From contig CM017558.1 of assembly GCA_007844125.1 (NCBI GenBank), positions 49,260,772-49,324,771 of the forward strand: DNA of 64,000 bases, read 5' to 3'. The DNA comes from Sinonovacula constricta. Lineage: Eukaryota > Mollusca > Bivalvia > Cardiida > Solecurtidae. How positions within the stretch are numbered: position 1 is the first letter of the stretch; each line of letters begins with the position of its first letter. This document shows, piece after piece, positions 1-11,890 of this stretch. The notes beneath the pieces are model-generated. The model saw nothing but the letters and a program-made list of their open reading frames with translations. It made no database searches and had not been told where the DNA came from. The position numbers and the translations under genes are program-made.

Positions 1-484
1 AATGACATCTGCAACTTATATGGGCAAAAACATGTTTTCTTAAAAAATTACAGGTCTTAAAAAGTCTTACACACAAGTCTTGCTCATATAATAAAGACAA
101 GAAATGATGACATTGACATAAGCCCTGATACATGCAATGAACTTAAATATGACCTTGACATTGAGTTTGCACTTGTAATTAGTATACAGGACACACCTTT
201 AAACCCTCAAATGTATGTCAGTAAGATGATGTTATATACAAAAATATATACAAGATACATGAATAACTGTAAAAGATATTTAATATGACCATGATCATAA
301 TGGTTAAACTGTAAATGCTATGCTTAAGACAGACAGATAAATGCACTTGCAGAAGTACAATGTGACTGCTATATGCCACCAATAAGGACACTATAAGAAA
401 GCAAAATCTATGCTGTGTACAGATATGGTAATTACCACTGACTCCATTATGGTTTATTATAATAACATATATACATCCACTTAC

Positions 485-610
485 TGAGTCGCCTTTCATA
501 AATGTTTCCATTCTCCTGACTCTTGGTTTATCGATAAAGTTCTTTACTCTGCTAGCACTACTAGAGATATAGCGCTGGTATGTATCGGCAGCAACATGAT
601 GTTGCTGACG
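485..610 (-). CDS. SNX25: SNX25 exon, RGS domain (last exon inside window)
   Basis: Forty-two codons, phase 0 on both sides. They encode AADTYQRYISSSAS followed by RRMETFMKGDS, equivalent to the vertebrate EIYQNFF...EIQQCLVGNK. Donor gtaagt at 484-479. The rest of the gene lies left of the window. Confidence 0.78.
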
Positions 611-3600
611 CTATGGAGATTTGGAAAAAAACAAGGAAAAATGCATTAAAATTTTTTGCATAGAAATACATTTTGTAAGAGGTACATCTGTGGATAGAGT
701 TGCTGATTTGTTACTATTTGACCAATCAGCCTCTCCCCAAATGAATTGAATCACTTTCAGGGCGAGAATTTCCATATGGAGGGATCTTCCAGCTGAACAG
801 GGGTGGTTCTCCCAGACATTTGTCTGGGATCCTTTTTCACCAGTAATAGCTGAAGATCTCTATAACGACCATAATTTCTGTAATGTTTCTCAAAAAACAT
901 GTTTTATTAAGGACAGGACATGAGTCATGTGTTCACATATAAGTATCACTAGTGAACCTTACGATCTGATGTGAACTTATATTTAAAAAACAGTCTTAAG
1001 AAAATACAGATCAAGGTGAAAATTTGTAAAATGCAATTTTTTATTATTGTATTATTTGTTTACCATATTTATAAAATTCAAGTTACTCTACTAAGTGGGA
1101 ACAAGTATTTGCAATACCTTTTCTACAGTTTTAAGCTTCAAAACTGCATTCCAAAATCTGAAGCAAAGAAAAGGGATACTTTTATAATATAATACACTGG
1201 GCAATTTCTGAGAAATAAATATTAGTTTTAAAAAACAAAAGAATCATCAACTGCAAGAGTGACACAATGACATGAAAATGCATAGTTTGAAAAAGGAAAA
1301 AAATTGCTGTAAAAACTAAACATAACCTAACAGCCACTGAATAGAGTGTTACTCTGACTAAGGTATACTGTTTTGTTTGCTTGTTTTGGACATATGTCCC
1401 ACCAATACAGTTTTGGTTATATTGGCACACTGCAGGTCAGCTGAAAGACCTCAAAACATCAAAGTCTTTGCCCTGACTGAGACTCAAACCCATGCGATGG
1501 GGGGGCTGAGGAGTTACAAGTTGGTTTATTGTTCAGGAAGCTATGGTAGTAAAATTTGTTAAGAAAGAACTGATCAATGTCTTAGCTTAAAATGAAATGT
1601 TTATAACAATCAAGAATAGGAAAATATTAACAACAGGGCCATCATGGCCCTTCATTGCTCACCTGAGGATCACCTTTAGTAGGCTCATATAGGCGAACAT
1701 TCTGGCCAAGATTGTCATGTTAATTGTTTATTAACCCTCATCATTACCTATTGGTATTTGACTAGCTCCAGTTTCACGAAGTTTAAATTTTTTTATATCT
1801 CAGAAGTTTTAATCAAAACTGCTGGCTTTAAGGAAGTGGACATACCCTATAATAAGAATCTATATAAAAAGCTTTGTAGTGAAAGGTGTTATGTGGTTTA
1901 AATGGCCAAGGTGAAGATTGGGCCGTAAATGTGGCTTCTAGCGTGTCCACAAGGTTTTTCTAAAATTTGACCCCATGTGACCCAGTTGCAAACTCATCCA
2001 AGATTCCTTGCAGACAAGCATTCTGCCTAAATTTGGTGAAGATTGGATAAAATTATAACCTCTGGTGTGTTTGCAAGCAGGTTGTTGAACAGACAAAGGG
2101 ATATAACAAAGCTCAAACTTGAGCATGTTGTGCTCAGGTGAGGTAAAAAAGCAGTTATACAACTGGTGTCATAGTGAGCAGGTAACAAAAGTGATGAAGG
2201 ATACCCCTATATTTGAACAAAATTAACTGATGAAAGAATAGAACCAACATTGTTTGTTGAAAAAGAACCAATGATATTGAAACATAAAATATGTAGTTCC
2301 ATTATTGTAAGTCCTAGTTGCTAAAAGTAAATAATAATGGATATCCTACCCTATAAGGGACTCATTGTCTTCACGCTGGAGAAATGTCTTGAAGTATTCC
2401 CTTCCAGTGGCTGACTCCATAATGGCAGAAAATGGATACACCTTAATGAGAACAAAACAGATAAGCATTGCTGAAACTTCAAACATGAACACAATCATAC
2501 AGCTTGCAAATATTATAACTTATAAACTATTGATAGATTATTTTAAAAATATTGGAAACAATAAGGATTGTGTACGCTTACCATCTTATAAAACAAAAGC
2601 TGTCTGTAGACAGTGTGCTCAATCTCAGTGCTAAAAAAGTATATAAGGTGTTATCAACCTTAACAAAAAAAACACTAAAAATTCTTAGATGTGAAAGGTG
2701 CATAACTCTGTCAAAATGAATTGGGTTCCTTCTTTTGACAGTCAACAAGTTTGAAAGAACATCCTTGATGATTTTCAAGAAATAAACAAAGAAAAGCCAG
2801 AAAGAAGTTTCATTTGTTGATTTCTTAAACTACTATTTGCATTAACTTGTGTAAAAATGTTCAAATAAAAGCTGTGTTACTGATAGTCTTTATTGTGGAT
2901 CTGTAAGTCTGTGTTCTGCACTTTGAGGCTCCACTAGGATGACTATATACATGTACAACCCAAACAGCCAAACTACCTTGTGACCAGACAATGAGGATTC
3001 CAGCCGACTCTCATCACTGTCAGGATTATAGTTCTTGTAGTCTGTACCTCCCAGAAGACTTATACGCTTCTCACTTCGGCTCTTGGCTACCTTCAACTGG
3101 CAATAGATAACAATAGGGTAGATAAGGTAATGTATAATATGATATAAATGAAGAAAGTAAAAAAAGTAACTTACTGAAAAATAATCAACTTGTCTCAAGA
3201 ACAAGGTGGCTGTTTTTAGTGGATGTATCTCTAAATTTCAACTTAGGTTGGATAAAAGGTATGGCTGCATAGATAGTATTTAGATTATCATATAAAAGAC
3301 AGATAGGTTTACGTAAAAAATAACAGTAGAAAAAAATATTTATTTAAAGGCAAACATTCTGTAGGTCTACAGTATCAAACAACTGTTAATGCAACTGTTT
3401 ATGCAAGATAGAAGAAACATTTTTCTGTGTTAAATATGACAACAAAAAATTGATTAATATGTAGTTCCTCATTTCATTCAATAAGATGAAAGTCTGACCA
3501 AAAACGAGGATAACAGCATAACAACACAATATTTCCCAACCTGATTAATGTATCGTTTTAGGTTACGTTGCTTCAATAACTCTCCCTTGGCTGTACTTCT

Positions 3601-4784
3601 TGTGCCTTTTGGAGATCCTGCCCTATCTAGGATAGTAAAAAAAAGATACAACCAAAGCTATCACTGGAATTCACTTTAAATATTTTGTTTCCACTACAAT
3701 CACACCATGGAGCAAAGCAGTGGGAGTGAACTAAAGTGTCTGAACTAAAGAATGTGTGAAGACAAATTGTAAAGTTACAAGTTTAGATGAAGCATGCCAA
3801 TGGGAAATACTGGTGAAATAAAAGTTGTCTCCCTTGATAGATAATGTCCAAGGTAGTCCAAATAGTAGGTAGGTCCTTTAATAGGGCTGTCATGATATAC
3901 AGGTATACCAGTATATTGCAATACTGGGTAAAGTCAATACTGCACTGTGATACACAATGGTTTTTGACGAAAGATGGTGTAAATTTGGGTTATAAATGTG
4001 GCCTCTTGTGTGTTCACAAGCTTTTTCTAAGTTTTGACCTAGTCACCTCTTTTTCGACCCCACATGACCCAATAACGAACCCATCCAAGATTTCATGCAG
4101 ACCAACATTCTGACCAAGTTTGATGAAGATTGGTCTATACATGTGGTCTCTAGCGTGTTCAAAAACTTTTTCTGAGATGTGACCTAGTGACCTACTTATT
4201 AACCCCACATGACCAAGTTATGAACTCGTCCAAGATTTCATGCAGGCAAACATTCTGATGTATGGTGAAGATTTGGCCATAAATGGGGCTTCTAGTGTGT
4301 TGACAAGCTTTTCCTAAGATTTGACCTAGTGTCCTACTTTTTGACACCAGGTAACCCAATAATGAACTCATCCAAGATTTCATGCAGACAAACATTGGAT
4401 AAAAACTGTGGCCTCTAGTGTGTTCACAAGCTAAAATGTTGTAAACGGACAACGTATGAAGCGGTATCAGAAACCAACAGAGGTATTTGTTAATGATGGT
4501 TAACCTGGGCATCACAAGAAAAGAATAAAGGCAGCATGCACTCCAATAATTACAAGCTTAAAACTGAGTAATCCAAAGAGAAAAAACCTTCTTGCTGGTA
4601 CAGATTATTCTGGGCAGACTATCCTCTAATGTCTTTCATATTAAAAAACTGACCCTGGGAATCAATTGGCTCGTGAATATCAGCATATGACTTACTTTGG
4701 AACATCATCAGAATTCTTAATAATCACCAAATAAGTTTATTTGAATAATTAAATAAGTTTAAGCTAAAAGGCAGCACAGCATTA

Positions 4785-4837
<53 letters not shown>

Positions 4838-7800
4838 AAAATACCCTTGATTATACTTACCAAGAGGTTTTTTAAGGTTGTTGATCGTTGTTGCATGCAT
4901 GATTTCTGTCATGATATGAAACCTGAAAAAAATGTTACAACACATGATTGTAGCACACCTAGCTAGCAAAAAAATAAACAAATATAATAAGATTATTCAT
5001 TGATAAAACATTTCCTGCACATAATATCCAAAATTAAAGTAATAATATTCATAAATGAATCTACCAAAATTATTACCTTTGTGGTAATGGGCTATACATT
5101 GTGTGGTAATTTTCTTTTGCCATATGTATAATCTAAAAGTCTGGGTGTGCACAATCAATGCGTGATTAAAAATTCATATTTTTTCCCCAAGCCTTTACGT
5201 GACTATAAAAAAGTGATATTGGCAATCCCATGCATCAGTTGCCTTTTCAAAATTTAGTTTACTCCTTACACTTACATAGACATGATGTGTAGCATATTGT
5301 GAAAATATTGATTGTTAAGTATCTTCCACATTGTTAAAAGAAGAGTGAATAATTATGTCTGCCATTGTAGCAGTAGAATTATGCAACAGTCAATTGAATG
5401 TTTTTTTCATGACCTAAGGGCCAAGAAAAAACCCTGATGGGTTTACCTACAGTTTCCTAACAACTAAATTGTATGTTCAAACACTATACGAACTTATACC
5501 AGTTTTATAACTATCATCAATTAAATTATTATTTCATCATTTGTTACGCTGTACTAAAAGATGTAATTACACAGAGATGGTAAATTACAACAACAATTAT
5601 TGTATGTTAGCTTTTAAACCTGTCCAATTTTATGACCTCTGGTATTCTTTATACTAAGTTGCCACAAGTGAAAGATAATTTTTCCTGTAATTATCAATCG
5701 CCTGGATGTACACTAACACCACACTACAGACATTACTAATCCAGTGAGTTAAGCAGTGACTGGATTATGAAAAAAAAAGGGTGAATTATTACTTCAGCAA
5801 AGTAAAGGACAGATGAATTTTCTGAACTGGGGATACATACAATCTATGAGCTAGTGATTTTTACCCTAGATCTAAAATGCAAAGTATGGGTTTGCACAAT
5901 GTATGGGCATGCACAATCTATAACCCTTTATGGCATATCTGGTCAGCTCTTAGTTCAACTTCACAATGAGAAAGCAGTTTGTATGATCCATAATAAAAAA
6001 AAGTTGTAATTTTCTGTCCTTCTAACAATTTGAAAGACTGTCACTTAAAAAAAGATAAAGTGCTTCCTTTACTGTGACTGCATGCCAAAAACCAGACATA
6101 CACCCACTCACTTTTGTACGACACTAGGCAAATCAGTTTATATACAGTACAGAATACCATGCATCTTTGTAGAAGTGTAAGCAAGAATCCTTGCAGGAAT
6201 CCATTACCTTATGTTGGTGATGTGATTTTCAAGGACTAGACATAACCATATTTATTACATATTGATAAGTTGGTGTCCGGTCAAAAAGGCCCAAATCCAA
6301 AACGGCCCAGTTATAAAAGGCCCGGACCAAAAAGGCCTACTTTTTAAGGGTACGAGAACAGCCCATAAATAGGAGGTAAAAAAGGCAGTATGTGTGTTAA
6401 GATATGTACATGCATGTTCAAGTAGCATATTGATCGTAATTGTATATTATTTAATAGTATTAATTTATTATATGTAAATGTATATTATTTGTAATATTTC
6501 CTTAATATTTAGTTGCTGTATCTTTTTAATAACATGGACATATGTGCACTGTTATTAAAACCTATTTTCTGTCAAATTTTTCTTGCCATGATTAAATTAC
6601 TATGTTAAATTTATCACTATTTATAATCATATTTAAAATTTACTTTATTAATTTAATATTAAATTTTAATTCAATCTCCTAATAAAATTGACATTTATGA
6701 TTTACTTCACTCTGTTTATTAAACAATAAAATATTATTCTTTTAAATAATTGTGCATCGAAACATTTTCCAGAATTTGTGCTTATTAATATTTAGAACTT
6801 TATTAAAATAATTTGTTATTTTGTAAAAAAAATCTAACATGATATAAAATAATGTGTTTGTAATATATATTTATATCAGTTACACTTAATTCGATATACT
6901 CTTCTTGCATTACTTGTATTTTGGCAATTTTTGGCCTTAATTCTTTATTCTAAAATTATTTAATTCAAATGTCAATTATTATTTTATTCTTGGACTATGA
7001 CCTCTTTGGCAATGTTTGGCTTAATTTTTTGTTTTAAAATTCTAAACATTAACTGTGCCGTTGTCGGGTTCCAAGCACTGAGTGAGAAAGCAGGATGGGT
7101 GTTACTTGCTGTATTATTTACAGACTGTAAATGAATTTTTATAAACATATATTTAGAAAATTCACATATCACCTGGTCTCAAGAATGCTCAAACAACAGT
7201 TTCGGTTTCGACTACTTGATTACTCATTAAATAAATTGGCATTTAACATAATTAATATGTATGTCTATAATATAAAATATTTATACATAACAAATAATAT
7301 AAATTTAACATAATATAATATGTATGTATATAATATAAAATATTTATATATAACAAAACATATTATAAACGGGGCTTTGTGGTACTGGCCTTTCTGGTCC
7401 AGGCTGTTATGGTCCTGTGCCGTTTTAGTATGGGGCCTTTTCAGCTTTGGGCCTTTTTAAGCCCAATTTGGTAAGTCTTAGGCAAATGAAGAAGATTCAG
7501 GTTGCCAGCTCTCTGCTGAGAGCTGTCAGATCAGGATGTACATTATTTGCTGCTGTATTTCTAGCAATATGTTGAGATACATTTGTATGTCAATGTAATA
7601 TAATGACTAAAAACAATTAAAGTTATTTCCAGTATACAAGATGAAAAGACTTTAATCCTCAGTGCCGTTCATAGGGAGGACCGCTAATGTTAACTATCAT
7701 ATCAAAGTATACAACTTTCAAAAAAAGAACTTTCCATTTGCTAATTTTATTATATTATTAATTTCAAGACATTCAGCCAACAAAATATTATAACACAACA

Positions 7801-10800
7801 ACAGCATATGTACCTTAGCTGTTTCAATTGTTCAAGGTCGCCGCATTTCTCAATGATCTTAATGAAATCCTCGTATGATGCGGCATATGTATAGGTTTTT
7901 TGTGTAGCCTCCGATATCTGCTCACGGTACTCAATGTAGGACAGAAGCTTCCTGTTGATGTAGTCTGGGTCGCATATTAGATCAATGGTTGGCTTCAACA
8001 CTGGTGAAATATTACATGGTAGAGGCAAGACAATAATAATTTATTTTTTTTATAATATTTAGAAGCGCTACAAAAAGTCACATTGGAAATGATATTATTA
8101 TGTATTAATTTTTTTTGCAAAAACAGCAATCAAAAGTGCAAAATATGTCAAAACACTAGTTTTTGACAAGCTTACCAATACTGCAAAGTTTATCACTCTC
8201 ATTCTATTCACTATGGGTTTGTCCTTGTTAATTAAATGCATTGCACCAACAACGATTTGCAATGTTTGAATTAGAAACGCCTTGCGAATAGTGGTGGGAG
8301 TAAAACTTGGACATAAGTCGTTGTACCATCAGCACTCCACAGGTCTGCTGAAAGACCTCCCTACATGAAAGTTCTCACTGTCACTGGTACATGAAACAGC
8401 ATGGCAAGGACCTGAAAGTTAATCCATTCTAACCAGTAGGCCATGGAAGTGCCTTTATCTTAATCTAAAAGTGTGAGATGAAAAAGATAATCTGTTTAAC
8501 TTACTTGTATTGGCAACCACTTCTTTCAAGAGCAGCATAACCTTGGAAGACCTGACGTAATTTTTAGGCAGGACAATAATAAGTAGAACCTCACTGACTT
8601 TTCGAAGGAATGCAAGCTCTGTCTCAGGTGATTTTAACCAAGGATGCAGTTTGAAGTTTGTCACAGGGCTTTCACTTACATTTCTGAGAAAAAAAGAAAA
8701 TCATTTATTTTTAGCAACAGCAACACAATTATGGTCATTATACTGAATCAGCAATATGTTTAAACAAACCTATAACAAAGTTACAGGAACTTTACAACTT
8801 GAAATAATTTTAAAATTAATAATTTTAAATGTTAACATCATTTATAAAATGAAGTTATATAAGGCCAATGGCATGCAAAACAAAAATCACAATCGAAATC
8901 TAGGTCATATAAATTGAGATCTATTTCTAAACTGTTGAAATGACTACTTTTTTTAAAGCTAAATATATGGTTCAGAACAGAAAATAATTAAACTTCAATA
9001 AAGAGGTAAACTAACTGCACACATTTGCAAAGGTTCTGCCCTGTCCTATCCTACATATGGATTAAATGAATAAATTTAGTACACAAAATAATTCTCACTT
9101 TAAGAACCATTGATGAATGGACTATAATTAATCTTGCTATCTAGTGTACTGCATAACATATAATATCACTGCATAATTATATTTATTCCATAAATAACTT
9201 CTGTTTGCAGATTTTTTTACCATTGTACTTGTAAGTACAATCCTTTCAATCCATTTTTACTTACTTTTTGGATGCATCTCTAATTTTCTTGAAGTGATTA
9301 ATCAGTATATCCACCAGATCTTTGGTCACAAGCTGAACAGTATCAATGCTGGATAATCTCCCCTTTATTTCGCCTATCACCAACCATAGGTCAGATCTAA
9401 AGAAAAAAAATATAGAAAATAGCATCTGTTAATCTTAACTTTGTTTTTATGTTTAGTAAACTTTTTCAGTGATGAAGCTACATATCTCCCAACTCCACCC
9501 TATCTGATCTGCTTAATTAACTGTTGATTAGCTGGCAAAAGTGTAAATTATTTTTGAAAAAAAAATGCTTACAACATGAAGGTCATACCACTACTTCTAC
9601 TCCATCAGGACAGACCTTCTCCACTGAGGTGTTCCGTGTGTGCGGAAACTGTAAAACTAAATAGAGAGTGATTTATCCACTCTATATTTTTTCATGAACA
9701 ACCCAACCCCATCTTGTGTTTGAAAGTGTAACATTTTGATACATTTGCAAATGTTTTGTGCAAATTCATATTAAATACAATTTACATGACTAGCACCTAT
9801 TCTAGTTGATGAACATATGTAATTATCTAAGAGGAGTTAGTGATATTGTTTAAACAGTTAAATGCTTGAGTTGTAAACCAGTTATTGATATTGTAAACCT
9901 TGCTAACCAAAAAAATCAAACAAACAAAACACAATGAGGTATTAAAAGTATCTGTGTGTTCCTTTCATTTTTAATAATACAAGTTTGTTCATACACATCA
10001 GAATGGATGTTTATTATAGTGACATACAGCTGCACTTTTGATATTTTTCTGCATAGATTGAGACCCAAAATCCATGCTAAGTCTCTCACCTTCAGGCCAC
10101 AGATGTTCTACAATTAATGTTACAGAGTTTAAAGTGCTGGATAGTCCCGTGGCAAAGAGTGCAACTCTGCATAACAAGATCTAAGTCTTGGTCTAGTGTC
10201 TGCTAATCAACTTTATTGTTCTTCCATAGGGATTGAGTTTTCATGAGGGGTATTAGGATCATGAATATGACAGCCAGGAGTCATGTGTTGTCTGCCAGTG
10301 TGAGATTAATAAAATTGAAAAAAAAACTAATCAGCTAAATAAGCAATAGCTTGAAAGAATAATGTTACTAGGTACATGTATATTACCTAATACATTACCA
10401 AACAAGTAAAGAAGATAATATTTACACTTAAAGAAAAGAACAAAAGTTTAGTCTACTCACAATAGTTGATTGAGCAATGGCTGTTGGTCATCTGAGAGAT
10501 CTTTATACCAAGATATGATGAAGTCTCTCAGGACTAGGTCCAGCACATCTTGGATGACAAGGTCCATGTTACGGGTTGTCACTACAGAACTTGGCCCTGT
10601 CATCTTGGGACTCCTTCCCTCCTGTGTAATTAAAAAATTGTTTCTGTTTTTGTTGTTGCTCTTAATATGCGAATGATCTGACCTGGCTTTCTCAAATAGT
10701 GTGTAGATTCTGAACAGAAAGCTCAAGCTGGAAGCTTTCAGGTTATGTTCTGCAGTGTTTTAGGATAAGTTTGAAAAATATGTTGCAATCCTAATGCCTT

Positions 10801-11537
10801 TATTGGAAATTAAGTAAGAATTTAATTTATTGACAAATGTATGGGTGATGGGTTTGTAGGCAGAAGCATAATGTTTCACACTGTCAACAATCTTTTTAAG
10901 GCATTCAGGGCTGAACTGTCAAACTCTCAATTGGGGGATTAAGTTACCAATTGCAAAAAAAATCATTTTGTGGCTGTTAATTTATAAATCTTGTGACCTG
11001 ATGATATCTACTGCTAAAATAGTTTAACTTCACCAATTACCAACGTATATGTAAACTCTAAGCACATGCCAACTTGTGTTAGAGAGAAGGAACAATCTCT
11101 TAACTGGCTCAGCATTAGCTGATCAGCCTTACAAACACAGTGTAGATCTGAAAGGTGTCTGATTAGGATCTATACTTTAGCTACTTACAAGTGTTTTGTT
11201 TGTTTGTGTGCATACCTAGTTATCTAAATGCTTGAAGTTGTGAGCAAATTACTAAAAAAATATAAATGATAAATAATAATATAGCACAGTAAGGGTTAAC
11301 ATACCATCATATTCTGTAGGACAATGCTGGCAGGGGGATGCTCCAGTTCCCTGGCTATGGGGGGTGGTGTGTACTGCTTGCCCGTCACCAGAGTCCATGA
11401 TACACCCAGGTAGATTCCCAGTGAGGCCACACTCAGGTGAGCAACAATAGTGAACACAGTAAACAAGAGATCCAGCTGATACAGTACAGCCACCAAACCA
11501 AGAGTGCAACCAATTACAATCTTAACATTCATGACTC
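485..11537 (-). CDS. SNX25: Sorting nexin 25 (SNX25), 5' eleven coding exons; gene continues past left edge
   Basis: Eleven minus-strand exons join in phase into 471 codons: 11305-11537 (ATG at 11532), 10461-10621, 9265-9396, 8505-8683, 7814-8000, 4861-4922, 3541-3626, 2977-3096, 2350-2441, 1118-1157 and 485-610. All have GT-AG borders. The product starts with a hydrophobic segment, then a PXA domain, a short basic linker and the first part of an RGS domain. Residues matching vertebrate SNX25 from memory include DPDYIN, YREQ, YTYAxSYEDFI, LKQLR, ATTI, KRYINQ and RILGG-like RISLLGG. PXA-RGS-PX-nexin-C sorting nexins are membrane-associated endosomal or ER-contact proteins; SNX25 is linked to TGF-beta receptor turnover in mammals. 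The PX and nexin-C exons and the stop lie beyond position 1. The exon at 11537 opens with an acceptor just before GAGTC-ATG, so an upstream non-coding exon is implied but not located. SNX13 or SNX14 are less likely because these motifs follow SNX25. Confidence 0.88.
1118..1157 (-). CDS. SNX25: SNX25 40-nt micro-exon, RGS domain
   Basis: The acceptor ttgcttcag and donor gtattg enclose 40 nt. Joined to the previous GG they give GFWNAVLKLKTVEK, which fits the RGS helix ISFWESVEHLK. The phases on both sides agree exactly (2 in, 0 out). The exon is too short to stand out as an open frame. Confidence 0.75.
1400..1545 (-). repeat. Dispersed SINE-like element, tRNA-type B box on minus strand
   Basis: The minus strand carries GGGTTTGAGTCTCAG, a pol III B-box-like sequence, near a stretch reading TTGTAACTCCTCAGCCCC. 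Related copies occur near 8335-8460, 17850-17990, 23335-23475, 25850-25990 and 29510-29640, with the shared tail words 'gaaagacct' or 'ggttctac'. Family name unknown. Confidence 0.45.
1638..2140. repeat. Bivalve dispersed repeat with inverted ends and internal 'gtgacc...caaacattctg' units
   Basis: The unit reads ...catgtgacccagtt..., ...catccaagatt..., ...gcagacaagcattctg..., ...ggtgaagattgg.... The outer edges are inverted: tgctcacctgagg near 1660 and gctcaggtgagg near 2131. The same family recurs at 3950-4510 and 40141-40400. It is a common bivalve repeat (from memory). Confidence 0.6.
2350..2441 (-). CDS. SNX25: SNX25 exon, start of RGS domain
   Basis: Encodes PFSAIMESATGREYFKTFLQ and REDNESLI, the RGS opening helix (F..IL....GREHF..FL). 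Leaves in phase 2 with GG. Confidence 0.85.
2977..3096 (-). CDS. SNX25: SNX25 exon, linker before RGS
   Basis: Forty codons, phase 0 on both sides. Encodes LKVAKSRSEKRISLLGGTDY and an acidic Ser-rich tail. Matches the SNX25 pattern LTVAK..CEKRI.ILGG. Confidence 0.86.
3541..3626 (-). CDS. SNX25: SNX25 exon, basic linker
   Basis: Encodes a Ser/Thr/Lys-rich stretch and then LLKQRNLKRYINQ (vertebrate LLRARNMKRYINQ). It leaves in phase 0 at donor gttggg, a weaker site than the others. Confidence 0.83.
3950..4510. repeat. Tandem units of the bivalve 'gtgacctac...accccacatgacc' repeat
   Basis: About four imperfect units of 110-130 bp share the words ggcctctagtgtgttcacaa, tttgacctagt, ccacatgaccca, catccaagatttcatgcag and acattctg. 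Short frames inside it are repeat-derived, not genes. Confidence 0.7.
4789..4830. repeat. (TA)n microsatellite
   Basis: About 42 bp of pure TA in an SNX25 intron. Confidence 0.95.
4861..4922 (-). CDS. SNX25: SNX25 exon, linker after PXA
   Basis: Short 62-nt exon encoding (R)FHIMTEIMHATTINNLKKPL. It corresponds to the vertebrate segment RYQIVVEIIQATTI. Acceptor ttttttcag, donor gtaagt; leaves in phase 1. Confidence 0.85.
4923..7813 (-). other. Large SNX25 intron
   Basis: No exon recognised. The right half is occupied by the inverted-end element 6272-7475; the rest is AT-rich unique-looking sequence. Confidence 0.6.
6272..7475. mobile_element. Non-autonomous DNA element with long GGCC-rich inverted ends
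   Basis: The left end (6272-6345) is an array of short units such as AAAAAGGCCCAAA, AAAACGGCCCAG and AAAAGGCCCGGACCA. The right end (about 7378-7475) is the inverted version (GGGCCTTTTCAGC, TTGGGCCTTTTTAAGCCC). Between them is about 1 kb of extremely AT-rich DNA with no convincing coding. A target duplication was not found. The architecture is shared with 12051-14750. The superfamily is not recognised with confidence. Confidence 0.6.
7814..8000 (-). CDS. SNX25: SNX25 exon, end of PXA domain
   Basis: Encodes LKPTIDLICDPDYINRKLLS, then YREQ and TYTYAASYEDFIKIIEKCGD with EQLKQLR. This is the most diagnostic SNX25 segment in the window. Acceptor ends ttcaccag; leaves in phase 2. Confidence 0.92.
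8250..8460 (-). repeat. Dispersed SINE-like copy
   Basis: Shares cagcactccacaggtctgct and gaaagacctc with the copy at 1400-1545. It lies in the intron between the 7814-8000 and 8505-8683 exons. Confidence 0.4.
8505..8683 (-). CDS. SNX25: SNX25 exon, PXA domain
   Basis: Encodes LHPWLKSPETELAFLRKVSE and a hydrophobic stretch LLIIVLP. It matches the SNX25 pattern LHPCL.S...E..FL...S..L...LLP. Leaves in phase 1 at donor gtaagt. Confidence 0.88.
8684..10460 (-). other. SNX25 introns flanking exon 9265-9396
   Basis: Apart from exon 9265-9396, AT-rich intronic DNA; nothing recognised. Confidence 0.5.
9265..9396 (-). CDS. SNX25: SNX25 exon, PXA domain
   Basis: Encodes a segment with GRLSSIDTVQLVTKDLVDIL, the PXA core (vertebrate equivalent: RL..VD.V..V..D.V..L). 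Acceptor tttctttag, donor gtaagt; leaves in phase 2. Confidence 0.87.
10461..10621 (-). CDS. SNX25: SNX25 exon, start of PXA domain
   Basis: It enters in phase 0 and leaves in phase 2. It encodes the helix with RNMDLVIQDVLDLVLRDFI followed by SWYKDLSDD, the usual PXA opening (basic residues, RDFIxSWYxxLSxDE). Confidence 0.88.
10622..11304 (-). other. SNX25 intron
   Basis: 683 bp between the first two coding exons; nothing recognised. Confidence 0.6.
11305..11537 (-). CDS. SNX25: SNX25 first coding exon: start codon and membrane segment
   Basis: ATG at 11532-11530 gives 76 codons ending phase 0 at the donor gtatgt. Residues 4-46 are strongly hydrophobic (two closely spaced stretches), fitting an N-terminal membrane hairpin or anchor as in PXA-type nexins. 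The acceptor ctcttgtttgtttgcag lies five bases before the ATG, so the first transcribed exon must lie further right. Confidence 0.85.
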
Positions 11538-11619
11538 CTGCAAACAAACAAGAGAAAAAAGATTTGCTAGATGGTTTGTTACTTGGTTAATTTGTTAATC
11601 ATCCCACCAACAGTATTTC

Positions 11620-11890
11620 AGTTTTCTGGACTCGGACTTCACTTGAAGCAGATATAGTACTGCCTTTACTGTGCATACGATGAACACCTGGCATGATACC
11701 ACACAAAGTCACATTATCCTGCCACCGGGCCAATCTAACATGGAACTACCCTTATTTTTGCTGGAGCATTTGTAAGAGAGCTATACCACCCTTTTAAGTT
11801 AATGACTTTGGTATATCGCTACCCGGGATTGAACCTGGATCCTCCTGTACTTGGAACCAATGCTCTTCCCATTGCACTACCACGTTCCAA
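11620..11890 (-). mobile_element. tRNA-derived SINE
   Basis: Read on the minus strand, the head carries an A box (TAGTGCAATGGGAAGAGC) and a B box (CCAGGTTCAATCCCGGG) about 35 bp apart. It is followed by a non-tRNA body (cacctggcatgataccac and tgccaccgggccaatc, given as the plus-strand reading). Cloverleaf pairing is poor, so it is a SINE head or tRNA pseudogene rather than a functional tRNA. Confidence 0.6.

Larger units (their letters stand above)
611..2349 (-). other. SNX25 introns around the micro-exon, with repeats
   Basis: Apart from the 1118-1157 exon this is non-coding. It holds a tRNA-derived SINE-like copy (about 1400-1545) and a dispersed repeat with inverted CTCACCTGA ends (1638-2140). 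Confidence 0.6.
2442..4860 (-). other. SNX25 introns between linker exons
   Basis: Non-coding between exons 2350-2441, 2977-3096, 3541-3626 and 4861-4922. Holds the repeat block at 3950-4510 and a (TA)n tract at 4789-4830. Nothing else recognised. Confidence 0.55.

Noticed and set aside
3844..4515. Short frames at 3.8-4.5 kb on both strands
   Set aside because: All lie within tandem dispersed-repeat units.
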